DNA of 64,000 nt, from contig NZ_JAMDHK010000013.1 in NCBI RefSeq assembly GCF_024721115.1, positions 53,170-117,169 on the forward strand, read 5' to 3'. The translations under genes and the position numbers were made by a program. This document shows, piece by piece, positions 51,719 to 64,000 of this stretch; position 1 is the first letter of the stretch; each line of letters begins with the position of its first letter. Under the pieces are notes generated by a model. That model was not told the DNA's origin. It saw only the letters and a program-made list of their open reading frames with translations, and made no database searches. This DNA comes from Salipiger pentaromativorans (GTDB lineage Bacteria; Pseudomonadota; Alphaproteobacteria; Rhodobacterales; Rhodobacteraceae).

Positions 51719-53071
51719 ATGACACAAAGATTGCATATCGTCGGCGGCGGCATGGCCGGATCCGAGGCGGCCTGGCAGGCGGCCAATATGGGCGTTCCCG
51801 TGGTGCTCCACGAGATGCGCCCCAAGGTCGAGACCTTTGCCCACCGCACCGGCAACCTGGCGGAAATGGTCTGTTCCAACTCCTTCCGTTCGGACGATGA
51901 CGAGCAGAACGCCGTGGGGCTGCTGCATTGGGAGATGCGGCAGGCGAACGGGCTGATCATGCGCAGCGCCCAGACCCACCGCCTGCCCGCGGGCGGCGCG
52001 CTGGCGGTCGACCGCGACGCGTTTTCGCAAACGGTGACCGAGGCGCTGACGGCGCATCCGAACATCGACATCTCGGGCGAGGAGATCACCGAACTGCCCG
52101 AGGACGGCCAGTGGATCATCGCCACCGGCCCGCTCACCTCGGACGCGCTGGGAAAAGCCATCGCAGCAGAGACCGGCGCCGAGGCGCTCGCCTTTTTCGA
52201 CGCCATCGCCCCCATCGTCTATGCGGACAGCATCGACATGGGCAAAGCCTGGCTGCAATCGCGCTACGACAAGGGCGAGACCGAGGAAGAGCGCCGCGCC
52301 TATATCAACTGCCCGATGGACAAGGCCCAGTACGAGGCCTTCATCGACGCGCTTCTGGCCGCCGACAAGACCGTGTTCCACGAGGGCGAAACCGCCAGCT
52401 ATTTCGACGGCTGTCTGCCCATCGAAGTCATGGCCGAGCGTGGCCGCGAGACGCTCCGCCACGGCCCGATGAAGCCGGTGGGGCTCACCAACCCGCACCA
52501 GCCCGACATCAAGGCTCATGCGGTGGTGCAGCTGCGCCGCGACAATGCGCTGGGCACGCTCTACAATATCGTCGGCTTCCAGACGAAGATGAAGTATGGC
52601 GCGCAAGCGGATGTTTTCAAAATGATTCCCGGCCTCGAAAACGCCCGGTTCGCGCGTCTCGGCGGCATCCACCGCAACACCTTCCTGAACTCCCCCACGC
52701 TGCTAGACGCGCAGATGCGGCTGCGCTCGAAGCCGCATATCCGCTTTGCCGGGCAGATCACCGGGGTCGAGGGCTATGTGGAAAGCTCGGCCATGGGGCT
52801 TGCCGCGGGCCGCATGGCCGCCGCCCAGATCCTCGGTCGCCCGCTGGCGGATATCCCGCAGGACACCGCCCATGGCGCACTCATCCACCACATCACCGGC
52901 GGCGCCGAGGCCAAGACCTTTCAGCCGATGAACGTGAACTTCGGCCTCTTCCGCCCGGTCGACGGGCTGAAGGGTGGCCGCCGGGGCCGCGTCGCCCGCT
53001 ACAAGGCCTATACCGACCGCGCCAAGGCCGAGTGGCAGGGCTGGCTCGCCGCGCAGGAGGTGCCCGCATGA
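51719..53071 (+). CDS. trmFO: Methylene-THF:tRNA (uracil-54-C5) methyltransferase TrmFO
   Basis: 450-residue FAD enzyme that makes ribothymidine at tRNA position 54 using methylenetetrahydrofolate, replacing SAM-dependent TrmA. FAD-binding [20 protein letters not shown] near the N-terminus, [20 protein letters not shown] and the conserved cysteine in VCSNSFRSD. The C-terminal region [20 protein letters not shown] is also typical. The stop overlaps the start of a small membrane protein (ATGA). Confidence 0.96.
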   Translation: MTQRLHIVGGGMAGSEAAWQAANMGVPVVLHEMRPKVETFAHRTGNLAEMVCSNSFRSDDDEQNAVGLLHWEMRQANGLIMRSAQTHRLPAGGALAVDRDAFSQTVTEALTAHPNIDISGEEITELPEDGQWIIATGPLTSDALGKAIAAETGAEALAFFDAIAPIVYADSIDMGKAWLQSRYDKGETEEERRAYINCPMDKAQYEAFIDALLAADKTVFHEGETASYFDGCLPIEVMAERGRETLRHGPMKPVGLTNPHQPDIKAHAVVQLRRDNALGTLYNIVGFQTKMKYGAQADVFKMIPGLENARFARLGGIHRNTFLNSPTLLDAQMRLRSKPHIRFAGQITGVEGYVESSAMGLAAGRMAAAQILGRPLADIPQDTAHGALIHHITGGAEAKTFQPMNVNFGLFRPVDGLKGGRRGRVARYKAYTDRAKAEWQGWLAAQEVPA

Positions 53072-53286
53072 ATTATGTACTCGCGCTCTTCCTGCCGCCG
53101 CTGTCGATCCTGCTGACCGGCCGCCCGATCCTCGCCATCGTGGTGTTCCTGATCTGGATTCCGGCGATCATCTTCTCCGGCGGGCTCACCCATCCGATGT
53201 TCATCCTGCTCGCCTGGGTGCTGATCTACCAGTCCGGCGAGGAACGCCGCACCCGCCGCATCGAACGCGCCTATCGCGACGAGTGA
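53068..53286 (+). CDS. Small two-helix membrane protein, YqaE/Pmp3-like
   Basis: 72 residues: [20 protein letters not shown], then [20 protein letters not shown] and a short charged tail ([15 protein letters not shown]). The FLPPLSILL start and two-helix layout resemble Pmp3/YqaE proteolipids, though typical members are about 50 residues, so the match is tentative. It overlaps trmFO (ATGA) and gluQRS (TGATG) and is therefore expressed with tRNA-modification genes. Function unknown. Confidence 0.65.
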   Translation: MNYVLALFLPPLSILLTGRPILAIVVFLIWIPAIIFSGGLTHPMFILLAWVLIYQSGEERRTRRIERAYRDE

Positions 53287-54143
53287 TGCGCAGCCGCTTC
53301 GCGCCCTCGCCCACCGGCCCGCTGCATCTGGGCCATGCCTATTCCGCCCTGCTCGCCTCCGACATGGCCCACGCCGCAGGCGGCAGCTTCCTGCTGCGCA
53401 TCGACGATCTCGACCAGAGCCGCTCCCGCCCCGAATGGGAGGTCCAGCTCAAGGAAGATCTGCACTGGCTCGGCCTCGACTGGCCCGAGCCCTGCCGCCG
53501 CGAATCCGAGCATCTCGCCGACTACGAGGCCGCGCTCGACCGGCTCTGGCAGATGGGCCTGCTCTACCCCTGCACCTGCACGCGCCGCGACATCCGCGAG
53601 GCGCTGTCGGCCCCGCAGGAAGGCACACCGCGCACCGGTCCCGACGGGCTGGTCTATCCCGGCACCTGCCGCCCGCCCGCGCCGCCCTCGGGTCCGCGCC
53701 CGCGGGACGGCACGCTGCGCCTCGACATGGCCCGCGCCTGCGTCGCGCTCTCCGCGCCCCTGAGCTTCACCGAAACCGGCGCCGGACCGGAGGGCGAGAC
53801 CGGCCCGATCACGACCGGCATTGAAAAGATGATCGACAGCATCGGCGACGTGGTCTTGGCCCGCAGGGAGATGGGCGCCGCCTATCACCTCGCTGTCGTC
53901 GTGGACGATGCCGCGCAAGAGATCACCCATGTGATCCGGGGCCGCGATCTCTTCGAGGCCACCCGCATCCACGTCCTGCTCCAGCGCCTGCTGGCCCTGC
54001 CCACCCCGGTCTATCATCACCACCGGCTGATCCGCGACGACCAGGGCAAGCGCCTCGCCAAGCGCGACGACGCCCGCGCCATCGCGCTCTACCGCGGCGA
54101 CGGCAAGAGCCCGCAGGACATCCGCGTCCTGGTCGGGCTCTGA
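53286..54143 (+). CDS. gluQRS: Glutamyl-Q tRNA(Asp) synthetase
   Basis: 285-residue paralogue of glutamyl-tRNA synthetase lacking the anticodon-binding domain. It attaches glutamate to the queuosine base of tRNA(Asp). HIGH-type motif RFAPSPTGPLHLGHA (4-18), KMSKS-like KRLAKRD, and a zinc-type cysteine set YPCTCTRRDI with YPGTCR. Third gene of an overlapping set with trmFO, both concerned with tRNA modification. Confidence 0.94.
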   Translation: MRSRFAPSPTGPLHLGHAYSALLASDMAHAAGGSFLLRIDDLDQSRSRPEWEVQLKEDLHWLGLDWPEPCRRESEHLADYEAALDRLWQMGLLYPCTCTRRDIREALSAPQEGTPRTGPDGLVYPGTCRPPAPPSGPRPRDGTLRLDMARACVALSAPLSFTETGAGPEGETGPITTGIEKMIDSIGDVVLARREMGAAYHLAVVVDDAAQEITHVIRGRDLFEATRIHVLLQRLLALPTPVYHHHRLIRDDQGKRLAKRDDARAIALYRGDGKSPQDIRVLVGL

Positions 54144-54155
54144 CCCGCCCACAGC

Positions 54156-54202
54156 CCTTTCATCTTTCTGAAAATACTCAAAAAAAACGGCGCGCAGCGC
54201 CG
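54156..54202 (-). terminator. hisI terminator fused to dispersed repeat (copy 4)
   Basis: On the minus strand, CGGCGC-TGC-GCGCCG (54202-54188) is followed by a run of eight Ts and then GAGTATTTTCAGAAAGATGA, the dispersed repeat also found at 7506, 10888 and 22835. The hairpin plus U-run ends hisI. Confidence 0.8.
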
Positions 54203-54205
54203 CCC

Positions 54206-54568
54206 TCAGCCGTCCATCGGCGCCATGATCTCCACCTCGGCGCCGTCCCTCAGCGCCGTGTAGAAACAGGACCGCCGGTTGGTGTGGCAGGCCGGGCCCG
54301 TCTGGCGCACCAGCGCCAGCAGGCAGTCGCGATCGCAATCCACCCGCAGTTCCACCAGTTCCTGCACATGGCCCGAGCTTTCGCCCTTCACCCAGAAGGA
54401 TGCCCGCGAGCGCGACCAATAGGTCACCCGGCCGGTCTCCAGCGTCTTGGCGACAGCCTCGGCGTTCATCCAGGCCATCATCAGCACCTCGCCGGTCTCC
54501 GCCTCCTGCGCGATGCAGGGGATGAGACCGCGCGCGTCATAGACCAAAGTCTCGGGATCGAAGCTCAT
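54206..54568 (-). CDS. hisI: Phosphoribosyl-AMP cyclohydrolase
   Basis: 120-residue zinc enzyme, third step of histidine synthesis (opens the PR-AMP ring). Signature [20 protein letters not shown] with metal ligands in [12 protein letters not shown] and [13 protein letters not shown]. No HisE domain is fused. The start at ATG 54568 matches the family; longer readings run into the divergent gene. The other his genes are not in this window. Divergent from the NifU-like gene, 67 bp apart. Confidence 0.95.
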   Translation of the reverse strand: MSFDPETLVYDARGLIPCIAQEAETGEVLMMAWMNAEAVAKTLETGRVTYWSRSRASFWVKGESSGHVQELVELRVDCDRDCLLALVRQTGPACHTNRRSCFYTALRDGAEVEIMAPMDG

Positions 54569-54572
54569 GACA

Positions 54573-54586
54573 CAAAACCCTTTTGC
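54573..54586. promoter_or_regulatory. Shared inverted repeat CAAAACCCTTTTGC
   Basis: Same 14 bases as 2079-2092 in the lysR-mmsA region, again between two divergent genes. CAAAA/TTTTG arms with a CCC loop suggest a small operator. Confidence 0.35.
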
Positions 54587-54635
54587 AGCGCGTGGATCAG
54601 ACCTATCTATGGAAAGCATCCGGAAAGGGAAAGCC

Positions 54636-55088
54636 ATGTCCGCCGAGACCGACCTGATCAAGCTCTATTCCCAGCGCATCCTCGCGCTCGCCGCCGACAT
54701 CCCGCGGACGGGCCGGCTCGAGGCACCCGATGCCAGCGTCAAGAAACGTTCGCCGCTCTGCGGCTCGACCGTCACCGTGGACCTGCGGATGGAGGACGGG
54801 CGCGTCGCCGATTACGCCCAGGACGTGAAGGCCTGCGCACTCGGTCAGGCCGCCGCCTCGGTGGTGGGCGGCGCGATCGTCGGCTGCACCCCGCAGCAGA
54901 TCGCCGAAGCGCGCGACGCGCTGCGCGCCATGCTCAAGGAAGACGGCCCCACCCCGCCCGCGCCCTTCGACGATCTCGAAGTGCTGCGCCCGGCGCAATC
55001 CTACAAGAACCGCCACGCCTCGATCCTGCTGACGCTCGACGCCGCGGCAGAGGCCGCCGCCCAGGCTCAGGAAGCGCAGAGCGCTTAA
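54636..55088 (+). CDS. IscU/NifU-like iron-sulfur scaffold homologue
   Basis: 150 residues of the IscU/NifU N-terminal fold. Two scaffold cysteines are present (C42 in SPLCGST, C67 in VKACALG). At the third position, where IscU has HCS, the sequence reads RHAS (Ala128), so the standard three-cysteine cluster site is incomplete. It may be a trafficking or specialised scaffold rather than a general one. ATG 54636 begins the domain. It ends 24 bp before a chemoreceptor gene. Confidence 0.82.
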   Translation: MSAETDLIKLYSQRILALAADIPRTGRLEAPDASVKKRSPLCGSTVTVDLRMEDGRVADYAQDVKACALGQAAASVVGGAIVGCTPQQIAEARDALRAMLKEDGPTPPAPFDDLEVLRPAQSYKNRHASILLTLDAAAEAAAQAQEAQSA

Positions 55089-55099
55089 GCTGATCTTGA
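55085..55099 (+). promoter_or_regulatory. CtrA-like site before the soluble chemoreceptor gene
   Basis: TTAA-GCTGATC-TTGA matches the CtrA consensus TTAA-N7-TTAA at 7 of 8 positions. It overlaps the stop of the NifU-like gene, 14 bp before the chemoreceptor ATG. Confidence 0.35.
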
Positions 55100-55112
55100 C
55101 CTTTTGGGGTCT

Positions 55113-56546
55113 ATGCCGGTGCCGAAACAGCACGGTACCGGTATGCAACACGATCCTTCCCTGTCGGCGCCCGATGCGGCGCGCGAACTCTCGAGCCTGA
55201 CCCGCGGCGCCACGGCGCTGGGACGTGAGGTGGTGGACATCGCCGGCTTTCTGCAAGCGCTCGACGCGCGCAGCCGCAGCCAGCTCACCGCGCTGTCCGA
55301 GGTCGGACAGGCCAGCGACAATGTCGCCGCCGCCAATGGCCGGGTCTCGTCGAATGTGCGCGCCGTGGCGCAAAGCGCGGCGGAGGCCGGGGAGCGGGTG
55401 GAAAACTCCATCGGCACGCTCGCCCGCTCGGGCAAGGCAGCGCGCGAACTGGCGCGCTGGGTCAAGTCGGTGCATGCCGAAAACGATCTGGTCGAGGAGA
55501 TGCTGGGCGCGGTGAAGACCTCGAACAGCCAGATCGCTTCCATCGCGAGCCAGGTGAACATCCTCGCCGTCAATGCCAAGATCGAGGCCGCGCGCGCCGG
55601 TGATGCCGGGCGCGGCTTTGCCATCGTGGCCGAGGCGATCAACGAGCTGAGCCAGCAGACCGGCGCGGCGGTCAACGCGATCTCGGCCACCATCGCACGC
55701 ATGTCCGACTGGATCGAAGAGCTGAACTCCGGTGCCCTGCACACCTCGCAGGAGGCCGAGACCGTGCTCTCCGGCTCCGAGGCGGCGGATGCCGCCCTGT
55801 CCGAGATCCGCGACCGCATGGGCACGCTGCGCGGCGCCACCGCGCGCATCGCCGAGGATATGGAACGCGCCAGCGCCGCCGTCGAAGAGCTGCGCCCCAC
55901 GGTGGCCGGCATTCAAAGCTCCATCGGCGAGGTCGCGCGCGGCGTGGACGAGGCATCGCGCCGCTGCGACCGGCTGGTGGACGGCTCCGAGGCGATCCTG
56001 CAACATGCGGTGGCCATCGGCGGCACCGGTGAGGATGCGGCGATGATTGCCCTGGTGCGCGATCTCGCCGCCCGCGTCTCGCAAAGTTTCGACGCGGCGC
56101 TGACGGCGGGGCGAATCTCCATGCAGGCGCTGTTCGATACGCAGTACAAACCGATTCCCGGCAGCGATCCGCAGCAGCTTCTGGCCGCCTTCACCCCGCT
56201 CACCGATGCGCTGCTGCCGCCGATCCAGGAGCCGGTTCTGGCGCGGGATTCGCGCATCGTGTTCTGTGCGGCGGTTGACCGGAACGGCTATCTGCCCACC
56301 CACAACGCCAAGTTTTCGCAGCCGCAGGGCAAGGATCCGGTGTGGAACGCCGCCAACAGCCGCAACCGCCGCCTTTTCGACGACCGGGTCGGTCTCAAGG
56401 CCGGGCGCAACACCAAACCGTTTCTGCTACAGGTCTACCGCCGCGACATGGGCGGCGGCACTTTCGTGATGATGAAGGATCTCTCGGCGCCGATCTCGGT
56501 GCGCGGCCGGCACTGGGGCGGGCTGCGGCTGGCCTACCGGTTCTGA
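55113..56546 (+). CDS. Soluble methyl-accepting chemotaxis protein
   Basis: 477 residues with no transmembrane helix. The MCP signalling region is at about 50-260, with the hairpin tip in [20 protein letters not shown]. The C-terminal module (about 340-477) contains [19 protein letters not shown] and [20 protein letters not shown], a Cache-like sensory domain placed after the signalling domain, the reverse of classical receptors. It probably senses a cytoplasmic or redox signal. ATG 55113 has GGGG just upstream; ATG 55143 is the alternative. Confidence 0.85.
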   Translation: MPVPKQHGTGMQHDPSLSAPDAARELSSLTRGATALGREVVDIAGFLQALDARSRSQLTALSEVGQASDNVAAANGRVSSNVRAVAQSAAEAGERVENSIGTLARSGKAARELARWVKSVHAENDLVEEMLGAVKTSNSQIASIASQVNILAVNAKIEAARAGDAGRGFAIVAEAINELSQQTGAAVNAISATIARMSDWIEELNSGALHTSQEAETVLSGSEAADAALSEIRDRMGTLRGATARIAEDMERASAAVEELRPTVAGIQSSIGEVARGVDEASRRCDRLVDGSEAILQHAVAIGGTGEDAAMIALVRDLAARVSQSFDAALTAGRISMQALFDTQYKPIPGSDPQQLLAAFTPLTDALLPPIQEPVLARDSRIVFCAAVDRNGYLPTHNAKFSQPQGKDPVWNAANSRNRRLFDDRVGLKAGRNTKPFLLQVYRRDMGGGTFVMMKDLSAPISVRGRHWGGLRLAYRF

Positions 56547-56559
56547 CCGGGGCCAAAAG

Positions 56560-56596
56560 AAAAAACCGCCGCACTCCGCGGGAACGGAGGCGGCGG
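56560..56596 (-). terminator. Terminator of the small membrane-peptide transcript
   Basis: On the minus strand CCGCCGC..CCG pairs with CGG...GCGGCGG around a short loop, followed by TTTTTT (plus-strand A run 56560-56565). It is oriented to end minus-strand transcription coming from 56751. Confidence 0.75.
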
Positions 56597-56750
56597 CGAG
56601 TAGCGTGTCTTTTCGGGGAGCCGGGCCGGTGCTTGCTTCCGGAGATCAGGCAGGCCGGACGCACAAGGCGGGGACAGTCGCAGCGCATCGGGGACAGGTG
56701 ATGCGGGACGGCCCGGGTGAAAGACCGCAGGCAGAAAACGTCGATCTCTT

Positions 56751-56876
56751 TCAGAAACTCGGCAGGTGCAGCGCGCCGACAAGGATCACCACCAGAGAAA
56801 TGCCGCCGATCAGATCCTGAATCAGCGTGGCCTCTGCACGCGAAAGAGCCTGGCGAAGCGTATCGAGCATGGTCAT
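56751..56876 (-). CDS. 41-residue membrane peptide preceded by a LexA-type box
   Basis: Small open frame too short for usual gene finding. Peptide: MTMLDTLRQALSRAEATLIQ, then DLIGGISLVVILVGALHLPSF, i.e. an amphipathic, charged first half and one hydrophobic helix (about 22-38). AGGGA precedes the ATG; ATG 56870 (39 residues) and ATG 56903 (50 residues) are alternatives. A GAAC-N7-GAAC box lies 57 bp upstream and a terminator follows, so it is its own transcription unit downstream of recG. Size and layout resemble SOS-induced membrane peptides such as TisB, but no homology is claimed. Confidence 0.6.
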   Translation of the reverse strand: MTMLDTLRQALSRAEATLIQDLIGGISLVVILVGALHLPSF

Positions 56877-56932
56877 GATCCCTGTCTGGCGTTTGTTGCT
56901 CATTTGTTCTCATGTTCCTTACCTCATGTAAA

Positions 56933-56947
56933 GAACTTTTTGAGAAC
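56933..56947 (-). promoter_or_regulatory. SOS (LexA) box, alphaproteobacterial type
   Basis: GAAC-TTTTTGA-GAAC (minus strand GTTC-TCAAAAA-GTTC) fits the GTTC-N7-GTTC LexA operator of Alphaproteobacteria exactly. Additional GAAC words nearby (56954, 56986) and GTTC words (56906, 56914) have other spacings. It lies just upstream of the small membrane-peptide frame. Confidence 0.6.
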
Positions 56948-57022
56948 ATCCGAGAACATTTCACAGACATTCCGGAATATCCCGGGAACATCCGGAGTGT
57001 CAGAACGCCTTGACCGACCCTC

Positions 57023-61401
<4,379 letters not shown>

Positions 61402-61453
61402 TCACGCCGTCTGGCGCAAGTGATAGGGCGCGCGGGCGGCGGCGTCCAGCCGC

Positions 61454-62170
61454 TCAGGCGCTGGCGGCGATGACCGGCGGTTCGCCGGCGCCCGGCTCGG
61501 GATCGCGCAGCACATAGCCCCGGCCCCAGACCGTCTCGATGTAGTTTTCGTTGCCTGTCGCCTCGGAGAGTTTCTTGCGCAGCTTGCAGATGAACACGTC
61601 GATGATCTTGAGCTCGGGCTCGTCCATGCCGCCATAAAGATGGTTGAGGAACATCTCCTTGGTCAGCGTCGTGCCCTTGCGCAGCGACAGCAGCTCGAGC
61701 ATCTGGTATTCCTTTCCGGTCAGATGTACCGGCTTGCCGCCCACTTCCACCGTCTTGGCATCGAGATTGACCGAGATCTTGCCGGTGCGGATCACCGATT
61801 GCGAATGCCCCTTGGACCGGCGAATGATCGCGTGAATGCGCGCCACCAGCTCGTCGCGGTGGAAGGGTTTCGTCAGATAATCGTCGGCGCCGAAGCCGAA
61901 GCCCTTGATCTTGTTCTCGGTATCGTCGGCCCCTGACAGGATCAGGATCGGCGTGTTGATCCGCGACAGGCGCAACTGCCGCAGCACCTCGTGACCGTCG
62001 ATGTCGGGCAGGTTGAGATCGAGAAGGATCAGATCGTAATCGTAGAGCTTGGCAAGGTCGATGCCCTCTTCCCCCAGATCGGTCGCATAGACATTCAGGT
62101 TGGCGTGGGTCAGCATCAGTTCGATGCTTTTCGACGTGGTCGGATCGTCTTCCACCAGAAGGATGCGCAT
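61454..62170 (-). CDS. ctrA: Cell-cycle/motility response regulator CtrA
   Basis: 238 residues: receiver domain with D51 in [10 protein letters not shown] and an OmpR-type winged helix ([20 protein letters not shown], then [13 protein letters not shown]). The sequence is closely CtrA-like ([20 protein letters not shown]). In Rhodobacterales CtrA controls flagella, gene transfer agents and related traits and is not essential. The C-terminus is ASA rather than the AA degradation tag of Caulobacter. A TTAA-N7-TTAC site 54 bp upstream suggests autoregulation. Confidence 0.96.
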   Translation of the reverse strand: MRILLVEDDPTTSKSIELMLTHANLNVYATDLGEEGIDLAKLYDYDLILLDLNLPDIDGHEVLRQLRLSRINTPILILSGADDTENKIKGFGFGADDYLTKPFHRDELVARIHAIIRRSKGHSQSVIRTGKISVNLDAKTVEVGGKPVHLTGKEYQMLELLSLRKGTTLTKEMFLNHLYGGMDEPELKIIDVFICKLRKKLSEATGNENYIETVWGRGYVLRDPEPGAGEPPVIAASA

Positions 62171-62223
62171 GGGCTGTTCTCCGCTTGTTCTGTCCCGTTG
62201 GACCCGACCCTGTCGGAAATAGG

Positions 62224-62238
62224 TTAATGCTTCTTTAC
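62224..62238. promoter_or_regulatory. CtrA-like box upstream of ctrA
   Basis: TTAA-TGCTTCT-TTAC, 7 of 8 consensus positions of TTAA-N7-TTAA, between ctrA and sciP. Confidence 0.5.
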
Positions 62239-62287
62239 TGTAGACAAACGCAGAGTCATTTCAACCGCAGGTTGCCGTGCGCAACAC

Positions 62288-62587
62288 TCAGTCTGCGGAT
62301 GTGTCGGGCCCGGGCGCGCGGAACCGCTGCACCAGCGTCGCTTTCAGCGCCTCCTCGCCATGGCAGGCCACCGCGCGGAGCCATTCGCCCAGCTCCTCGG
62401 CGCTGAGCCCGTATCGGTCAAGCGCTTGTTTTTCCGACAACAAACCGTAGCGCACTGCCTTCACCACGGCCGCCTTGCGCGAGGCCACCCAACGCCGGGT
62501 TTCGACGGGCGGCAGATCGGCGCGGGTCATGATCGTGCCGTCCGGGAGGGTCACCGCGCGCGGGCCGTCGATTTTTTTCAGATACAT
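62288..62587 (-). CDS. sciP: CtrA inhibitor SciP (DUF1153)
   Basis: 99-residue helix-turn-helix protein that in Caulobacter binds CtrA and blocks CtrA-dependent transcription. Recognisable start MYLKKIDGPRAVTLPDGTIM and core RRWVASRKAAVVKAVRYGLL followed by a second HTH-like helix pair. Position directly upstream of ctrA on the same strand supports the regulatory pairing. A TTTA-N7-TTAA site lies 50 bp upstream. Confidence 0.93.
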   Translation of the reverse strand: MYLKKIDGPRAVTLPDGTIMTRADLPPVETRRWVASRKAAVVKAVRYGLLSEKQALDRYGLSAEELGEWLRAVACHGEEALKATLVQRFRAPGPDTSAD

Positions 62588-62636
62588 TTGTCTTGTCCCA
62601 GTCGTTCCGGCTGAGAGCTATTTGACCGCGCCCGAT

Positions 62637-62651
62637 TTAACGGCATCTAAA
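62637..62651. promoter_or_regulatory. CtrA-like box between sciP and mnmA
   Basis: On the minus strand TTTA-GATGCCG-TTAA (7 of 8 consensus positions), 50 bp before the sciP start and 62 bp before the mnmA start. Confidence 0.4.
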
Positions 62652-62712
62652 ACCGCCCCTTGAGAGTGCATCGCATTTTCCTATATTCCCGCCTTATCCC
62701 CAGGAGATTCAG

Positions 62713-63855
62713 ATGCCCCTCGACGCCCAGAACCTCAATTCGCTCGGCCTGCCGAAGCCGCCGTCCGAGACGCGCGTGGTCGTCGCCATGTCCGGCGGCG
62801 TGGACAGTTCGGTCGTGGCGGCGATGCTGGCCGAGGAAGGCTATGACGTGGTGGGCGTGACGCTTCAGCTTTACGACCATGGCGCCGCGCTGGCCAAGAA
62901 AGGCGCCTGCTGCGCCGGGATCGACATTCACGATGCGCGCCGCGTGGCCGAGCAGATGGGTTTTCCGCATTACGTGCTGGATTACGAGAACATCTTCCGC
63001 GACGCGGTGATCGACGAATTCGCCGAAAGCTATCTGGGCGGCGCCACGCCGGTGCCCTGTATCCGCTGCAACGAGCGGGTGAAGTTCAAGGACCTGCTGG
63101 AAACCGCCAAGGATCTCGACGCCGATTGCATGGCCACCGGCCATTACATCCAGCGCATGACCGGCGCCCATGGCCCCGAACTGCATGCGGCGGCGGATGC
63201 CAACCGCGACCAGAGCTATTTCCTGTTCTCGACCACGCCCGAACAGCTCTCCTTCCTGCGCTTCCCGCTGGGCCATCTGAAGAGCAAGGCCGAAACCCGC
63301 GCGCTGGCGGCGAAATACGGGCTGAGCGTGGCGGACAAGCCCGACAGTCAGGACATCTGTTTCGTGCCCGACGGCAACTATGCCTCGGTGATCGAAAAGC
63401 TGCGCCCCGGCGCCGCCGAGCCGGGCGAGATCGTGCATGCCGACGGACGGGTTCTGGGGGAACACCGGGGGGTGATCCATTACACCATCGGCCAGCGCCG
63501 GGGGCTCGGCATCGGCGGGCTGAGCGATCCGCTTTACGTGGTGAAGCTGGATGTCGATGCCAAGCGCGTGGTGGTGGGGCCGAAAGAGATGCTCGCCACC
63601 CGCAAGGTGCCGGTGCGCGAGATCAACTGGCTGGGCGACGAACCCTTCACCTCGCGCAAGGAATGGCCGCTTTCGGTCAAGGTGCGCTCCACCCGCCCCC
63701 CGCGCGAAGCGGTGATCCGTCCGCTTTCCGAGACCGAGGCCGAGGTCGAGCTGCTGGTGGCGGAGGAAGGCGTGTCGCCGGGCCAGGCCTGCGTGTTCTA
63801 CGATCCCGACAGCAGCCGCATCTTCGGCGGCGGCTGGATCTGGCGCGGGTACTGA
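62713..63855 (+). CDS. mnmA: tRNA 2-thiouridylase MnmA
   Basis: 380 residues. Adds sulfur to U34 of Lys, Glu and Gln tRNAs. PP-loop [15 protein letters not shown] (25-39). Catalytic cysteines are in [11 protein letters not shown] (C119 is the likely nucleophile) and [13 protein letters not shown] family-typical ATGHYI region and C-terminal beta-barrel are present. An N-terminal extension of about 20 residues before the PP-loop is common in alphaproteobacterial MnmA. Divergent from sciP. Confidence 0.95.
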   Translation: MPLDAQNLNSLGLPKPPSETRVVVAMSGGVDSSVVAAMLAEEGYDVVGVTLQLYDHGAALAKKGACCAGIDIHDARRVAEQMGFPHYVLDYENIFRDAVIDEFAESYLGGATPVPCIRCNERVKFKDLLETAKDLDADCMATGHYIQRMTGAHGPELHAAADANRDQSYFLFSTTPEQLSFLRFPLGHLKSKAETRALAAKYGLSVADKPDSQDICFVPDGNYASVIEKLRPGAAEPGEIVHADGRVLGEHRGVIHYTIGQRRGLGIGGLSDPLYVVKLDVDAKRVVVGPKEMLATRKVPVREINWLGDEPFTSRKEWPLSVKVRSTRPPREAVIRPLSETEAEVELLVAEEGVSPGQACVFYDPDSSRIFGGGWIWRGY

Positions 63856-64000
63856 GAGGCCGGGGCTAGCCGGCAGACTCTTTCAATCTCAACGCTATTG
63901 GACCCGGCTGCCGTCGGTCCTGTAGAACCGGGGCGCCATGGCAGGCGCGCCCGGGCGGCAGGGCTCACCGTCCGGCGCCCTTCCGGTTCAGAAAGGTATG
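63856..64000. other. Right-edge non-coding stretch
   Basis: 145 bp after mnmA: a small GCCGG/CCGGC hairpin near 63863-63878 and nothing else recognisable. The last bases AGAAAGGTATG could be a ribosome site and start codon of a gene beyond the window, but this cannot be tested. Confidence 0.4.

Noticed and set aside
56944-56957. Second GAAC pair as another SOS box
   Set aside because: The spacing is 6, not 7, so it does not fit the LexA operator; only the 56933-56947 pair does.

Overview
The window is a gene-dense, high-GC stretch of an alphaproteobacterial chromosome, most likely a marine Rhodobacteraceae (Roseobacter-group) bacterium. The evidence is the dusB(nifR3)-ntrB-ntrC-ntrY-ntrX order with an NtrC that lacks the GAFTGA loop (the type known from Rhodobacter), a ctrA-sciP pair, a fused ispDF gene, a class I fructose-bisphosphate aldolase, an RNase E with a long acidic insertion, and families of short dispersed intergenic repeats. 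No rRNA, tRNA, CRISPR array, insertion sequence or prophage was found. The genus cannot be fixed from sequence reading alone.

Layout. 1-1.1 kb: coaD (cut by the left edge) and a CBS-domain protein. 1.2-10.8 kb: valine/branched-chain breakdown. A LysR regulator diverges from mmsA, and the acyl-CoA dehydrogenase, 3-hydroxyisobutyryl-CoA hydrolase and mmsB follow further on. Two tandem STAS-like paralogues, a YbdK-type ligase and a glycosyltransferase lie between the two halves. 11-19 kb: Crp/Fnr regulator, FrnE-like protein, K+ channel, Bcr/CflA efflux pump, membrane chemoreceptor, icd, YitT protein, and a divergent EF-hand/ECF-sigma pair. 19-24 kb: class I aldolase, a translationally coupled hydrolase-P450 pair, ccdA and tusA. 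24-29 kb: rne with a long leader, and an MFS transporter whose base composition differs from its neighbours. 29-33.5 kb: a GarR-like reductase, and a membrane-anchored penicillin-acylase-type hydrolase coupled to an APH-type kinase.

33.5-46.2 kb, all on the minus strand: the nitrogen/potassium/RNA-regulation block dusB-ntrB-ntrC-ntrY-ntrX-lipoprotein, then trkA, trkH, hfq, hflX. Most junctions inside the ntr part are ATGA or TAATG overlaps, so it probably works as one operon. 46.3-51.4 kb: ispDF-pgpA-cinA (overlapping), a COQ10/RatA-type protein, hpt with a small membrane protein, and cytochromes c. 51.7-55.1 kb: trmFO, a small membrane protein and gluQRS (overlapping), then hisI divergent from a NifU-like protein. 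55.1-64 kb: a soluble chemoreceptor, a 41-codon membrane peptide preceded by a LexA-type box, recG-ligA, ctrA, sciP and mnmA.

The observations most worth a second look are: (1) three copies of a 46-bp element made of two 24-bp palindromes that share a central GC, whose stems differ in sequence but stay self-complementary; (2) a small membrane-peptide transcription unit bounded by an SOS-type box and a terminator; (3) a second repeat family (GAGTATTT...GAAAGATGAAA), usually lying beside GC hairpins; (4) CtrA-like sites at ctrA, sciP and a chemoreceptor; (5) perfect palindromes upstream of the aldolase, icd and trmFO. All functions are inferred from sequence motifs and gene order. No database search was possible.
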